From assembly GCF_030252185.1 (NCBI RefSeq), contig NZ_CP126970.1, positions 1,054,001 through 1,118,000 on the forward strand: a stretch of DNA of 64,000 nucleotides, in the 5' to 3' direction. Origin of the DNA: Corynebacterium suedekumii. Lineage in GTDB: Bacteria; Actinomycetota; Actinomycetes; Mycobacteriales; Mycobacteriaceae. Shown piece after piece: positions 10,716 to 18,458 of the stretch (its first letter is position 1; every line of letters starts with the position of its first letter). The position numbers and the translations under genes are program-made. The notes under the pieces were generated by a model. That model was not told the DNA's origin, made no database searches, and saw nothing but the letters and a program-made list of their open reading frames with translations.

Positions 10716-10830
10716 GCGGTTGGTTTCCTGATTCCTAGTCGTTCGCCGCCGGTCCCGGAGACTGGTACCCGGAGAGGCGGAGTGTGGGGGCGATTCGGGC
10801 CGGAGGCCTGAAGCGCACTCAATGGGGTTC

Positions 10831-10836
10831 ATCGTA
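10831..10836 (-). promoter_or_regulatory. Possible -10 box for the 9615-10715 mycolyltransferase
   Basis: On the minus strand TACGAT matches the corynebacterial TANNNT -10 element, about 115 nt upstream of the start codon. No strong -35 box is seen. The call rests on the -10 match and its intergenic position only. Confidence 0.3.
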
Positions 10837-10905
10837 ACGGCTGACAGAGATGTTAACGGGACACCCCCGGATGTGCTGAACAATTGATGTGAGGTTCTCA
10901 CGGCG

Positions 10906-12012
10906 TCACCCCCCTGCCAGGTCGTCCGCCAGGTTGAAGGCGCGGGCGAACGTCGGCCAGGAGGATCGCAGCGCATCCTGCCAGTACCCCCAGGTGTGTG
11001 TGCCCACGTCCGTGAAATCCACATCGGCGGGGATCCCGAGCGAGTCGAGCTTGGCCTTGAGGTCGTGGGTGCAGGAGTTCGAGGCGGCCTCGATGGCACC
11101 CCCGACACCGATGGTGGTGGCCATGGATTCCGACGCCTGCTGCTGCGTCTGCCCAGCCAGATACGGCGAGGAGGGCAGATCCCACGGCCCTGCCAGGCCG
11201 GACCCGTTGGACAGGAAGATCTCCGTGCCCCGCAGGCGTTCGGCGTTGATGAGGGCGTCATGCTCCCGGAAGACCGGCCCGTCGACCGGACCCCACATCA
11301 TCTCCGGGGTGGCACCCCCGCGCTGCAGTGTCAGGCCGAGACCGAAGTTGCCGGCACCCGTGGTGGTGGCGGCGCAGCCGGACATGGAGCCGACCGCCCG
11401 GTAGAAACCCGGGTGGTGCTGGGCCAGCAGCAGGGAGGAGGTCGCGGACATGGAGATGCCGGCGACCGCCCGCTGGCCGTTGCCGTGGAAGCGGTCCTCC
11501 AGCGGGCCGGGCAGCTCCTCGGTGAGGAAGGTCTCCCACTTCTGCACGCCGCCGAGGTCCGGGGCCGGTTCCAGCCAGTCGGTGTAGTAAGAGAAGGCGC
11601 CGGCCATGGGGATGACCACGGTGACGTTCTTGTCGGCGTAGAAGTCGAGAATGTCGGACTGGTCGATCCAGTTGGCGGCGCCCTCGCCGCCGTCGGCACC
11701 GTTGAGCAGGTAGAGCGTCGGGCGGGGAGCGTCACCGGTCGGGGTGATGACCACGAGGGGGACGTCGCGGCCCATGGCGGGGGAGTGGGCGGTGACCTCG
11801 AGGACGTCGACACGCTCGTCGGAGTGGGCGGCCACGGCGTGGCGCCACGAGGGGGCGTCGTCGGTGAGGGGAGTGGTCACCGGGGTCAGTGTCGCGGTGG
11901 CGGCGGGTGGGGAGGCCGGGGTGGGGCCGCCGGCGAGGGCGGGGGCGGGGAGCAGGGCACAGGTCAGTGCCAGGGCGGCGACGGTCAGTCGCGGTCGGGT
12001 GAGGTGGTGCAC
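10906..12012 (-). CDS. Second secreted mycolyltransferase
   Basis: A 368-aa paralogue of the neighbouring mycolyltransferase with a signal peptide ending ALLPAPALA (cleavage near residue 27), then a Pro/Thr/Ala-rich linker to about residue 50. The nucleophile motif is GISMSATSS (Ser187) and the His motif GTHTWGYW. The start is GTG with an AGGGAGA ribosome-binding site about 8 nt upstream. A transposon has entered at 12047/12048, leaving only 28 bp plus the 8-bp target duplication of native leader; the natural promoter probably lies on the far side, beyond 16,533. Expression may now depend on the transposon end. Confidence 0.92.
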   Translation of the reverse strand: MHHLTRPRLTVAALALTCALLPAPALAGGPTPASPPAATATLTPVTTPLTDDAPSWRHAVAAHSDERVDVLEVTAHSPAMGRDVPLVVITPTGDAPRPTLYLLNGADGGEGAANWIDQSDILDFYADKNVTVVIPMAGAFSYYTDWLEPAPDLGGVQKWETFLTEELPGPLEDRFHGNGQRAVAGISMSATSSLLLAQHHPGFYRAVGSMSGCAATTTGAGNFGLGLTLQRGGATPEMMWGPVDGPVFREHDALINAERLRGTEIFLSNGSGLAGPWDLPSSPYLAGQTQQQASESMATTIGVGGAIEAASNSCTHDLKAKLDSLGIPADVDFTDVGTHTWGYWQDALRSSWPTFARAFNLADDLAGG

Positions 12013-12039
12013 TGGAATCGTCTCCCTGCTCGGTTCCCG

Positions 12040-12047
12040 GTCAAAGT
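12040..12047. repeat. Left target-site duplication GTCAAAGT
   Basis: Eight bases immediately outside the left inverted repeat of the first ISL3 element. The same octamer occurs at 16526-16533, immediately outside the outer end of the second element. ISL3 elements duplicate 8 bp on insertion, so the pair marks one insertion event of the whole segment. Confidence 0.85.
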
Positions 12048-13499
12048 GGCTCTTCCGTTTCTAGAGTGCGTAACCCTGGCGGCGACACGAACACTATGAG
12101 AGCGGCCCACCACAAGATGTAGGGCCCCCGGTGCGAAGATGAAAGTCACTACACAACCATCTTCCGCCCCGAGGACCTCAGCCTAATTCTACGTCTCTTG
12201 TCGCTGACACCATCATCCGCACTGTTGAACTAGGTCTGACAATCACTGATGCTGCGATCGCTGACACTCACACCTGGATCTACTGCGCACCAGTTCAGCC
12301 TGATGCACACTGCCCATCCTGCGGGATGGACGGCCGGTTACGCGACCACACCATTCGTGAACTTGTTGATCTGCCCGTCGTCGGCCATCCCACCCGGTTG
12401 CGGGTCCGGATACCCAGGTTCACCTGCACCAACACCACGTGTATAACCAAGATCTTCCAGCATCAACTCACCTGTGCCGCCCCGAAGAGCAAGCTGACCA
12501 ACCGATGCACCCGTTGGATCTTGCAGCGCCTAGCTATTGATCGGATGAGTGTTGCAGGCATTGCCAAGGCACTGGATATCGGCTGGGACTTAGTCAACAC
12601 GGTGGCGTTGAGCATGGCCCGTGATCTGGTGTACGCCGACCCTGATCACCTGGCTGGGGTCCGGATCCTGGGGGTGGATGAACATAAGTGGAAACACCGT
12701 CGTGGCCAGGGAGAACCCAGCTTCGTTACCGTCATTGTCGACCTGACACCCACCATCGATGGCACCGGTCCAACCCGGTTGTTGGACATGGTGCCAGGGC
12801 GTTCCGCGGGAGTCTTGAGTCACTGGCTGGCCAGTCGTAATGAGGACTTTCGTCGCCGAGTGAAAGTCGTCGCGATGGACGGATTTACTGGTTATCACAA
12901 AGCCACCCGGGAGCAGTTGCCCAAGGCCCGCAAAGTAATGGATCCGTTTCATGTGGTGCAGCTAGCTGGGGAAAAGTTCACGACAACGAGGCAACGAATC
13001 CAACAGATGACGTTGGGCCATCGTGGCAGGTCAGGTGACCCATTATATGGGGTGCGCAGGATTTTATTGACCAGGATGGGCCTGCTGACTGACGGTCAGC
13101 GAGCGAAGTTGGATGCGGTGATCGCTGATGAAAATCACGTCGCGGTGGATGTCACTCACCACACTTATCAAGACATTATTGCCGCGTATGAGTACCAGGA
13201 CCGAAAGGTTGGAAAATTGTGGATGTACAAGATCATGCGACGCATTAAATCCGACCTGCCGAAGGGACTGCAGGAGTTGGGGCAGTTGGGCCGGACAATG
13301 TGGAAACTACGCCACGAGATCCTGGCGTACTTCGATACCGGGGCATCCAACGGCCCGGTGGAAGCGATCAACGGACGGCTGGAACACTTGCGTGGAATCG
13401 CCCTGGGCTTCCGAAACTTGAACCACTACATATTGCGGTCATTGATTCATTCTGGCCAGCTACAAAACCGGATCAATGCACTCTAGAAACGGAAGAGCC
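12048..13499 (+). mobile_element. ISL3-family insertion sequence, left copy
   Basis: A 1,452-bp element with 22-bp perfect terminal inverted repeats at 12048-12069 and 13478-13499 (ends GGCTCTTCCG...). It encodes one transposase. The right repeat includes the transposase stop codon. It is diverged from the right copy (15068-16525), so the pair did not arise by recent duplication. Confidence 0.9.
12326..13486 (+). CDS. ISL3 transposase, start codon missing or displaced
   Basis: The frame is open from 12143 and aligns with the other copy from about 12194 (SLVADTIIRTVELGLTIT), but contains no ATG, GTG or TTG before 12326. At the position of the other copy's GTG start this copy has CCT within a short gap. 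Translation from 12326 would drop about 45 residues including HCPSCG of the N-terminal zinc finger. The rest is complete: helix-turn-helix region, catalytic Asp in GVDEHKWK, Asp in VAMDGF and Glu in SNGPVEAINGRLE. It is probably inactive in cis unless an unusual start is used. Confidence 0.8.
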   Translation: MDGRLRDHTIRELVDLPVVGHPTRLRVRIPRFTCTNTTCITKIFQHQLTCAAPKSKLTNRCTRWILQRLAIDRMSVAGIAKALDIGWDLVNTVALSMARDLVYADPDHLAGVRILGVDEHKWKHRRGQGEPSFVTVIVDLTPTIDGTGPTRLLDMVPGRSAGVLSHWLASRNEDFRRRVKVVAMDGFTGYHKATREQLPKARKVMDPFHVVQLAGEKFTTTRQRIQQMTLGHRGRSGDPLYGVRRILLTRMGLLTDGQRAKLDAVIADENHVAVDVTHHTYQDIIAAYEYQDRKVGKLWMYKIMRRIKSDLPKGLQELGQLGRTMWKLRHEILAYFDTGASNGPVEAINGRLEHLRGIALGFRNLNHYILRSLIHSGQLQNRINAL

Positions 13500-13501
13500 G
13501 G

Positions 13502-14224
13502 TTAATCGGCTACATTTGCCAAGGTAGTGATAAAAACTATGATTCCGACCAGGAATGCGAACAACACCCAGAAATACTTATTCCCGAAGTTCGGGACATT
13601 CAGTCCGCCGCTGTTAATGATCATGTCATCATCGTCAGGGTTGAAATAAAACATCCCCCACTTGTACGTCTTCCGAGATTCTTCAGATGGGTAGACGGTT
13701 TCTACCTGCTGGTGGATGGTGGCAGATCTTCGGAAAAACACCAGGATCAGCAACACAATGACGCTAAGCATCCCCCAGAACGACCAGCCCCCCTGCAGTA
13801 GCCCAAAAACCGATGCCAGATTACTGAGAGTGGTCACTATAGCGCCGACGAAACAAAATGCGGCTACCGCAGGTTGCACCAGATTCGAGAGCATACGGGC
13901 CCGGTCGGCCTCGATCCCTGAATCATGAATTGTTTGACGAGAATGATCAACTAAGCCAGCCATGACCCCGGTCACCAGAAAGAGGAAAGGTATCGAGAGG
14001 ACAACGACTAAAACGCCGGCAACCTGCTTTTCCCGGAAGGAGTCGGGTTCCCCACCGGCGTTCCAGTGCGACGGGAAAGGATCAGGGATCATCTCCCACC
14101 CCGCGACGAGGACTGCACAAGCTCCCGCGATAACAGCCACTATTCCCAGGTACCACTCCCAGGGGAGCCGGTTCAATGACTCATGGGGCTTTCCGGTTGT
14201 TTCCTGATTGGGAATAGAGTTCAA
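13502..14224 (-). CDS. DUF1648/DUF5808-like membrane protein (transposon cargo)
   Basis: A 240-aa protein with an N-terminal membrane segment (residues 25-45), the PDPFPSHWNAGGEPD motif of DUF1648 proteins, three further hydrophobic segments, and the YKWGMFYFNPDDDDM...NFGNKYFW signature of DUF5808 near residues 187-220. Such proteins occur in Firmicutes and Actinobacteria near transport and peptide-immunity genes; their biochemical role is unknown. The start is TTG (14224-14222) with GAGG 6 nt upstream. The stop codon lies 2 bp from the left IS end. It is the only intact gene between the two IS copies and is AT-richer than the host. Confidence 0.75.
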   Translation of the reverse strand: MNSIPNQETTGKPHESLNRLPWEWYLGIVAVIAGACAVLVAGWEMIPDPFPSHWNAGGEPDSFREKQVAGVLVVVLSIPFLFLVTGVMAGLVDHSRQTIHDSGIEADRARMLSNLVQPAVAAFCFVGAIVTTLSNLASVFGLLQGGWSFWGMLSVIVLLILVFFRRSATIHQQVETVYPSEESRKTYKWGMFYFNPDDDDMIINSGGLNVPNFGNKYFWVLFAFLVGIIVFITTLANVAD

Positions 14225-14856
14225 GGGTTACCTCGTTGATTTTTTCGGTTACAACATAGCTGCGAACTTGGTGGTGCCATATTCAAAATCAGTCGCCCGC
14301 CTTGTAGGGTCTAGTTCAATCCAGGGAGATCGGTCACCGTGGTTTCACCGGTGCGCAGATAGTCCACGACTACATCGTCAACGGCGGTGTGACCGAATCC
14401 CCTGCATGGCAGCATCGCCATACTAATGGGAATTACTTCCTTTTCTATCATTATGATATTAGGAGCTACAGTCGCTCTATTGCCCTCAAGTATAGTCGGT
14501 AAGAATCTCAGCGAAGTTAGGTGGTGGTTCGTGTTTTCTCTTAGGGGCATATGGACCCCCATAGACACCAGTAAAAAAGATTCCCGCCCAATGCTACTTT
14601 CCCAAGACACAGCTAGTCCGACCACCTAGGTAACGCGTCACTCATTTTAACGTCTGCCCACTCCTAGCTATGAGTCCGGTTGCGAGGACATTTCCGGCAT
14701 GAATTGTCAGAGGCAGAAGGCGTTTGCACAGCCAGCACCCGGTGGCCAGGCATGTGAACACGACTCTTGACCACTATCTGGTCACTACTCGCATGCACAA
14801 GGCTGAAAATGATGCTCCTATCTTTGTCAAACGCTTATTTTGGGTTGTTCTTCCAG
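14225..14856. other. AT-rich cargo region without an intact gene
   Basis: This 632-bp stretch has much lower GC than the surrounding genome and no convincing full-length gene. On the minus strand, 14311 to about 14425 reads PCRGFGHTAVDDVVVDYL and resembles the C-terminal end of a TAP-type alpha/beta hydrolase, without an upstream body. On the plus strand, 14718-14879 looks like part of a tyrosine recombinase. It appears to be accumulated debris of earlier transfers. Confidence 0.5.
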
Positions 14857-14879
14857 CTATTCCCGGTAGCGGCGGATGA
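14718..14879 (+). pseudogene. Possible tyrosine recombinase fragment
   Basis: One frame reads ...RHVNTTLDHYLVTTRMHKA then ENDAPIFVKR, resembling the region between the first catalytic Arg and the loop before box II in phage-type integrases (pattern L-x-x-Y-L ... A-P-L-F-V). No start codon, and neither catalytic box, is retained. The match is by pattern only and could be chance. Confidence 0.3.
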
Positions 14880-15067
14880 GGTCGCGGTCGCGGGATTGAG
14901 CGCGTTCCAGACGTGAGATCGAGGTGGACCAGGTGCCCAGTTCCCGGACGACCCTGACCTGGGTCAGACCCAAGGCGAGACGGCGTGGGCGCAGGTCATT
15001 GGTGGCCGGCGCGGGCCGGGGGTTGCGCAGGACGCGGTAGACCTCCCGGGCCACGTAGCGTTTAAGG
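14857..15067 (-). pseudogene. C-terminal fragment of an IS110-family transposase
   Basis: About 70 residues remain, beginning LKRYVAREVYRVLR, the conserved C-terminal helix of IS110-type (transposase_20) proteins. A helix-turn-helix-like tail follows: RRLALGLTQVRVVRELG then TSISRLERAQ, as seen in actinobacterial members. The reading frame runs directly into the end of the right ISL3 copy at 15068, which has removed the N-terminal catalytic part. This indicates the right ISL3 element inserted into an older IS110 copy. Confidence 0.6.
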
Positions 15068-16525
15068 GGCTCTTCACGATTTAGAGTGCGTTGATCCTGG
15101 CCTGCAGCTGCCCAGAGTGAATCAGGGACCGCAAGATGTAGTGGTCGAGGTTCCGGAAACCCAGGGCGATGCCGCGTAGGTGCTCGAGCCGGCCGTTGAT
15201 CACCTCGACCGGGCCGTTGGGCGCCCCGACATCGAAGTACGCGAGGATGTCCTCACGCCGGCGCCACAGTGTCCGTCCCAGCTGGGCAAGCTCCGTGAGA
15301 CCTTCGGGTAGGCCCTTACGAATGCTGTTGATCACCCTGCTCATGAGCTTCTTGCCCTCCGACTTCTTCGGATGCCCGTACGCTGCAATCATGTCCTGGT
15401 AGAACAGCCACGTCACTTCCAGGGCCACGTAGTCGTCATCGGTGGCCCACAGCATCTCCAGGCGCTGTTTCTGCCGCTCGGTGAGGTAGTTCCTCCTGGT
15501 CAACAGCGTGCGACGGTGCTTGTACAACGGGTCGTCCTTCCGGCCACGCCGCCCTTGGGTCTCCCGCTGGAGCCGCTGCCGGCAGCGGGTGAGTTTGTCG
15601 GCTGCCAGATGCACCACGTGGAAGGGGTCCATCACCTTGGTGGCCTGCGGCAACACCTCATCGACTGCGGTGGCGTAGCCAGCGAAGCCGTCCATGGTCA
15701 CCACCTGTACCTGCTTCCGGAAGCCAGGGTCGCGTTCCTGCAGCCACCCGCGCAGCACCTGTGCACTGCGTCCGGGGCGGATATCCAGCAGTCGGGCAGG
15801 CCCACGTCCGTCGACCAGGGGTGTGAGGTCGACGAGGATGGTCACCAGACCGGATGGCTGACCTGGCTTTCGGGTGTGCTTCCATACGTGCTCATCCACC
15901 CCGAGGATCCGGACGCCGTCCAGGTGGGAGGGGTTGTCGTAGACAAGCTTGCGGCAGGCCTCGAGGGCGACCTGATTGACCAGCTCCCAGCCGATGCCCA
16001 GTGCCTTGGCGGTGGCAGACACGCTCATCCGGTCTATCGCCAGGCGCTGGAGGATCCAGCGGGTCACCCGGTGGGTGAGTTTCGCTCCGTCATCGGCGCA
16101 GCTGAGTGTGGCCTGGAAGATCTTCCTGCCACAGAAGGCATTCGTACAGGTGAAGCGGGGCACGCGGACGTGCAGACGGGTCGGGAACCCGACCACCGGC
16201 AGATCGACGAGACGGCGAAGGACGTGGTCGCGAAGCTTCCCGGGTCGGGAACATTCAGGACAGGCGTTGCTCACGGCCACCGGTGTGGCGTCAATGACGG
16301 TGATGTTTCCGGCGTCGGCGGCGCCGGTGATCGTCAGGCCGATTTCCGCGGTACGGCAGATGGTGTCGGCGACGAGGTTGCCAGTAGTAGGCTGCACAGT
16401 AGGGTCCTGGTTCGGTCAGATGATGGTGTGGTAACTCTCATTTTGTACCGGCCAGGACCCCTACATGTTGTGCCACCCCGAACCCCACCCCGCGGTCAGC
16501 TACGCACTCCGAAACGCGAAGAGCC
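15068..16525 (-). mobile_element. ISL3-family insertion sequence, right copy
   Basis: A 1,458-bp element with imperfect 22-bp terminal repeats at 15068-15089 and 16504-16525, encoding a complete transposase on the minus strand. Its outer end is followed by GTCAAAGT, matching the octamer left of the other ISL3 copy; its inner flank does not match. Confidence 0.9.
15081..16397 (-). CDS. ISL3-family transposase
   Basis: A 438-aa transposase starting with GTG (MQPTTGNLVADTICRTAEIG). It has the N-terminal zinc finger (CPECSRPG ... FTCTNAFCGRK), an HTH around TRWILQRLAIDRMSVSATAKALG, and the DDE residues in GVDEHVWKH, VTMDGFAGY and GAPNGPVEVINGRLE. Length and motifs match intact corynebacterial ISL3 transposases such as that of IS31831. 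It is presumably the active enzyme that can mobilise the composite segment. The stop codon is inside the terminal inverted repeat. Confidence 0.94.
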   Translation of the reverse strand: MQPTTGNLVADTICRTAEIGLTITGAADAGNITVIDATPVAVSNACPECSRPGKLRDHVLRRLVDLPVVGFPTRLHVRVPRFTCTNAFCGRKIFQATLSCADDGAKLTHRVTRWILQRLAIDRMSVSATAKALGIGWELVNQVALEACRKLVYDNPSHLDGVRILGVDEHVWKHTRKPGQPSGLVTILVDLTPLVDGRGPARLLDIRPGRSAQVLRGWLQERDPGFRKQVQVVTMDGFAGYATAVDEVLPQATKVMDPFHVVHLAADKLTRCRQRLQRETQGRRGRKDDPLYKHRRTLLTRRNYLTERQKQRLEMLWATDDDYVALEVTWLFYQDMIAAYGHPKKSEGKKLMSRVINSIRKGLPEGLTELAQLGRTLWRRREDILAYFDVGAPNGPVEVINGRLEHLRGIALGFRNLDHYILRSLIHSGQLQARINAL

Positions 16526-16533
16526 GTCAAAGT
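16526..16533. repeat. Right target-site duplication GTCAAAGT
   Basis: Identical to the octamer at 12040-12047 and directly adjacent to the outer terminal repeat of the right ISL3 copy. Deleting 12048-16533 restores one copy and rejoins the mycolyltransferase leader to the sequence at 16534. Confidence 0.85.
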
Positions 16534-16571
16534 TACCGGCGTTACGTATGGTGGGCAAGTGGTTTCTATGT

Positions 16572-16577
16572 CATAAT
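16572..16577 (+). promoter_or_regulatory. Possible -10 box for the 36-aa peptide gene
   Basis: CATAAT in the 16534-16687 leader resembles a -10 element about 110 nt before the peptide start. The same stretch read on the minus strand may have held the original promoter of the mycolyltransferase now separated by the transposon. Weak evidence. Confidence 0.25.
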
Positions 16578-16687
16578 GTCCGGAGTCTCGTCCCGTAACG
16601 TTTCGGCCGGCCGCAACGTTGGTATCCAACGAATGCCTGTCACCGGGGTGGGAGCACTCCGCTGAAACCATAAGAGAAAGTAGACCC

Positions 16688-16798
16688 ATGAGCATCTTCG
16701 AGCAGATCATCGTCTCCATCAACACCGTCCTCGGCCAGGCCCTGCACTTCGGCTCCTCCGCCTCCTCCAACCTCGCGCTGACCATCGGCCTCATCTAG
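16688..16798 (+). CDS. 36-aa hydrophobic/amphipathic peptide
   Basis: A small gene with ATG at 16688, an AGAAAG sequence about 10 nt upstream and a strong terminator directly after the stop. The peptide ([20 protein letters not shown] then a Ser-rich GSSASSN stretch and a hydrophobic tail) has no signal peptide. Size, lack of signal and amphipathic character resemble corynebacterial PorA/PorH-type outer-membrane peptides, which are O-mycoloylated on serine. I do not recognise a specific family. Before the transposon arrived it was divergent from a mycolyltransferase gene, which makes an envelope role attractive but unproven. Confidence 0.65.
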   Translation: MSIFEQIIVSINTVLGQALHFGSSASSNLALTIGLI

Positions 16799-16813
16799 GA
16801 GCCGCCCGGAGGC

Positions 16814-16856
16814 ATCCCCGGTCCACCTGCACAGGGTGGGCCGGGGATTGCTTTTG
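16814..16856 (+). terminator. Terminator after the 36-aa peptide gene
   Basis: A 14-bp stem (16814-16827 with 16835-16848, one G-T pair) is followed by TTGCTTTTG. It isolates the peptide gene from lpd and supports its being a real transcription unit. Confidence 0.8.
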
Positions 16857-16910
16857 TCCGGGGAAGGGCCGTCGGGAGACCTGCCCGGTGACACGGCGGA
16901 GGGCAGCACG

Positions 16911-16916
16911 TATCCT
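16911..16916 (+). promoter_or_regulatory. -10 box of lpd (leaderless start)
   Basis: TATCCT lies 7 nt before the lpd GTG start codon, the spacing expected when transcription starts at the first base of the start codon. No ribosome-binding site is present upstream of the GTG. Confidence 0.5.
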
Positions 16917-16923
16917 GGTTTTC

Positions 16924-18333
16924 GTGACTGAACATTATGACGTTGTAGTACTCGGCGCGGGCCCCGGTGGCTACGTCGCCGCCATCCGCGCAGCCCAGCT
17001 CGGCAAGAAGGTAGCCGTCGTAGAGAAGCAGTACTGGGGCGGTGTCTGCCTCAACGTGGGCTGCATCCCCTCCAAGTCGCTGATCAAGAACGCCGAGGTC
17101 GCCCACATCTTCACGCACGAGAAGAAGACGTTCGGCATCAACGGTGACGTCTCCTTCGACTACGAGGACGCCCACAAGCGTTCCCGCAAGGTGTCGGAGA
17201 AGATCGTCGGCGGCGTCCATTACCTGATGAAGAAGAACAAGATCACCGAGATCGACGGCTTCGGCACCTTCACCGACGCCAACACCATCGAGGTGAGCGA
17301 GGGCAAGGACGAGGGCAAGACCCTCACCTTCGATGACTGCATCATCGCCACCGGCTCCGTGGTCAACAACCTCCGCGGCGTCGAGTTCTCCGAGAACGTC
17401 GTCTCCTACGAGGAGCAGATCCTCAACCCGAAGGCCCCGGAGAAGATGGTCATCGTCGGCGCCGGCGCCATCGGCATGGAGTTCGCCTACGTGCTCTCCA
17501 ACTACGGCGTGGACGTCACCGTCATCGAGTACATGGACCGCGTCCTGCCGAACGAGGACGCCGAGGTGTCCAAGGTCATCGCCAAGGCCTACAAGAAGCT
17601 CGGCGTCAAGCTCCTGCCGGGGCACGCCACCACCGCCGTGCGCGACAACGGCGATTCCGTCGAGGTGGACTACCAGAAGAAGGGCTCGGACGACACCGAG
17701 ACCATCACCGCCGACCGCGTCCTCGTCTCCGTCGGTTTCCGCCCGCGCGTCGAGGGCTTCGGCCTGGAGAACACCGGTGTCGAGCTCACCGAGCGCGGTG
17801 CCATCGCCATCGACGACTTCATGCGCACCAACGTCGACCACATCTACGCCATCGGTGACGTCACCGCGAAGCTGCAGCTCGCCCACGTCGCCGAGGCGCA
17901 GGGCATCGTCGCCGCCGAGACCATCGCCGGCGCGGAGACCCAGGAGCTGGGCGATTACATGATGATGCCGCGCGCCACCTTCTGTAACCCGCAGGTCGCC
18001 TCCTTCGGCTACACCGAGGAGCAGGCCAAGGAGAAGTGGCCGGACCGTGAGATCAAGGTCGCCACCTTCCCGTTCTCCGCCAACGGCAAGGCCGTCGGCC
18101 TGGCCGAGACGGACGGCTTCGCCAAGATCGTCGCCGACGCCGAGTTCGGCGAGCTGCTCGGCGGCCACCTCGTCGGGGCCAACGCCTCTGAGCTGCTGCC
18201 CGAGCTGGTCCTGGCGCAGAACTTCGATCTCACCACCGAGGAGATCAGCCGCGCCGTGCACATCCACCCGACCCTGTCGGAGGCCATCAAGGAAGCCGCC
18301 CACGGCATCTCCGGCCACATGATCAACCTGTAA
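16924..18333 (+). CDS. lpd: Dihydrolipoamide dehydrogenase Lpd
   Basis: A 469-aa flavoprotein (E3) that reoxidises dihydrolipoamide of the pyruvate and 2-oxoglutarate dehydrogenase complexes using NAD+. It has the FAD-binding [13 protein letters not shown] loop, the redox-active disulfide in [13 protein letters not shown], the NAD-binding [12 protein letters not shown] loop and the interface HPTLSE motif near the C-terminus. The protein is very close to C. glutamicum Lpd over its full length, which supports the GTG start ([11 protein letters not shown]) over upstream codons. It is monocistronic, with a terminator downstream, and precedes ramB as in C. glutamicum. Confidence 0.98.
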   Translation: MTEHYDVVVLGAGPGGYVAAIRAAQLGKKVAVVEKQYWGGVCLNVGCIPSKSLIKNAEVAHIFTHEKKTFGINGDVSFDYEDAHKRSRKVSEKIVGGVHYLMKKNKITEIDGFGTFTDANTIEVSEGKDEGKTLTFDDCIIATGSVVNNLRGVEFSENVVSYEEQILNPKAPEKMVIVGAGAIGMEFAYVLSNYGVDVTVIEYMDRVLPNEDAEVSKVIAKAYKKLGVKLLPGHATTAVRDNGDSVEVDYQKKGSDDTETITADRVLVSVGFRPRVEGFGLENTGVELTERGAIAIDDFMRTNVDHIYAIGDVTAKLQLAHVAEAQGIVAAETIAGAETQELGDYMMMPRATFCNPQVASFGYTEEQAKEKWPDREIKVATFPFSANGKAVGLAETDGFAKIVADAEFGELLGGHLVGANASELLPELVLAQNFDLTTEEISRAVHIHPTLSEAIKEAAHGISGHMINL

Positions 18334-18386
18334 GTTCCACCCGGGCTTCCGGGGCGGCCGTCACAGCGCCACCCCGGACGCCGTCG

Positions 18387-18425
18387 AAGGGGCCTGAGGG
18401 CACATCCGCCCGCAGGCCCCTTTCG
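18387..18425 (+). terminator. Terminator after lpd
   Basis: A 10-bp stem AAGGGGCCTG (18387-18396) pairs with 18413-18422 and is followed by TTTCG. It lies 55 bp after the lpd stop. Confidence 0.8.
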
Positions 18426-18458
18426 TCTGTGTCCGGTCAGCCGGAAGAGAGGACATCC

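Larger units (their letters stand above)
12048..16525. mobile_element. Composite transposon bounded by two inverted ISL3-family elements
   Basis: The 4,478-bp segment starts and ends with ISL3 terminal repeats (outer ends 12048-12069 and 16504-16525) and has matching 8-bp direct repeats outside both. The two transposase genes point inward. Neither IS alone has matching flanks: inner flanks begin GGTTAATC after 13499 and GTTTAAGG before 15068. This indicates transposition as a unit. The 1,568-bp interior is AT-richer than the host and carries a membrane-protein gene and fragments of other mobile genes. Confidence 0.82.

Noticed and set aside
12200..13486. The two ISL3 copies considered as a duplicate pair from a single recent event
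   Set aside because: The transposases differ at a large share of positions and the terminal repeats differ too, so they are distinct elements.
16795..18318. 507-codon minus-strand frame opposite lpd
   Set aside because: Shadow of lpd; no ribosome-binding site, no recognisable motifs, and it crosses a terminator.
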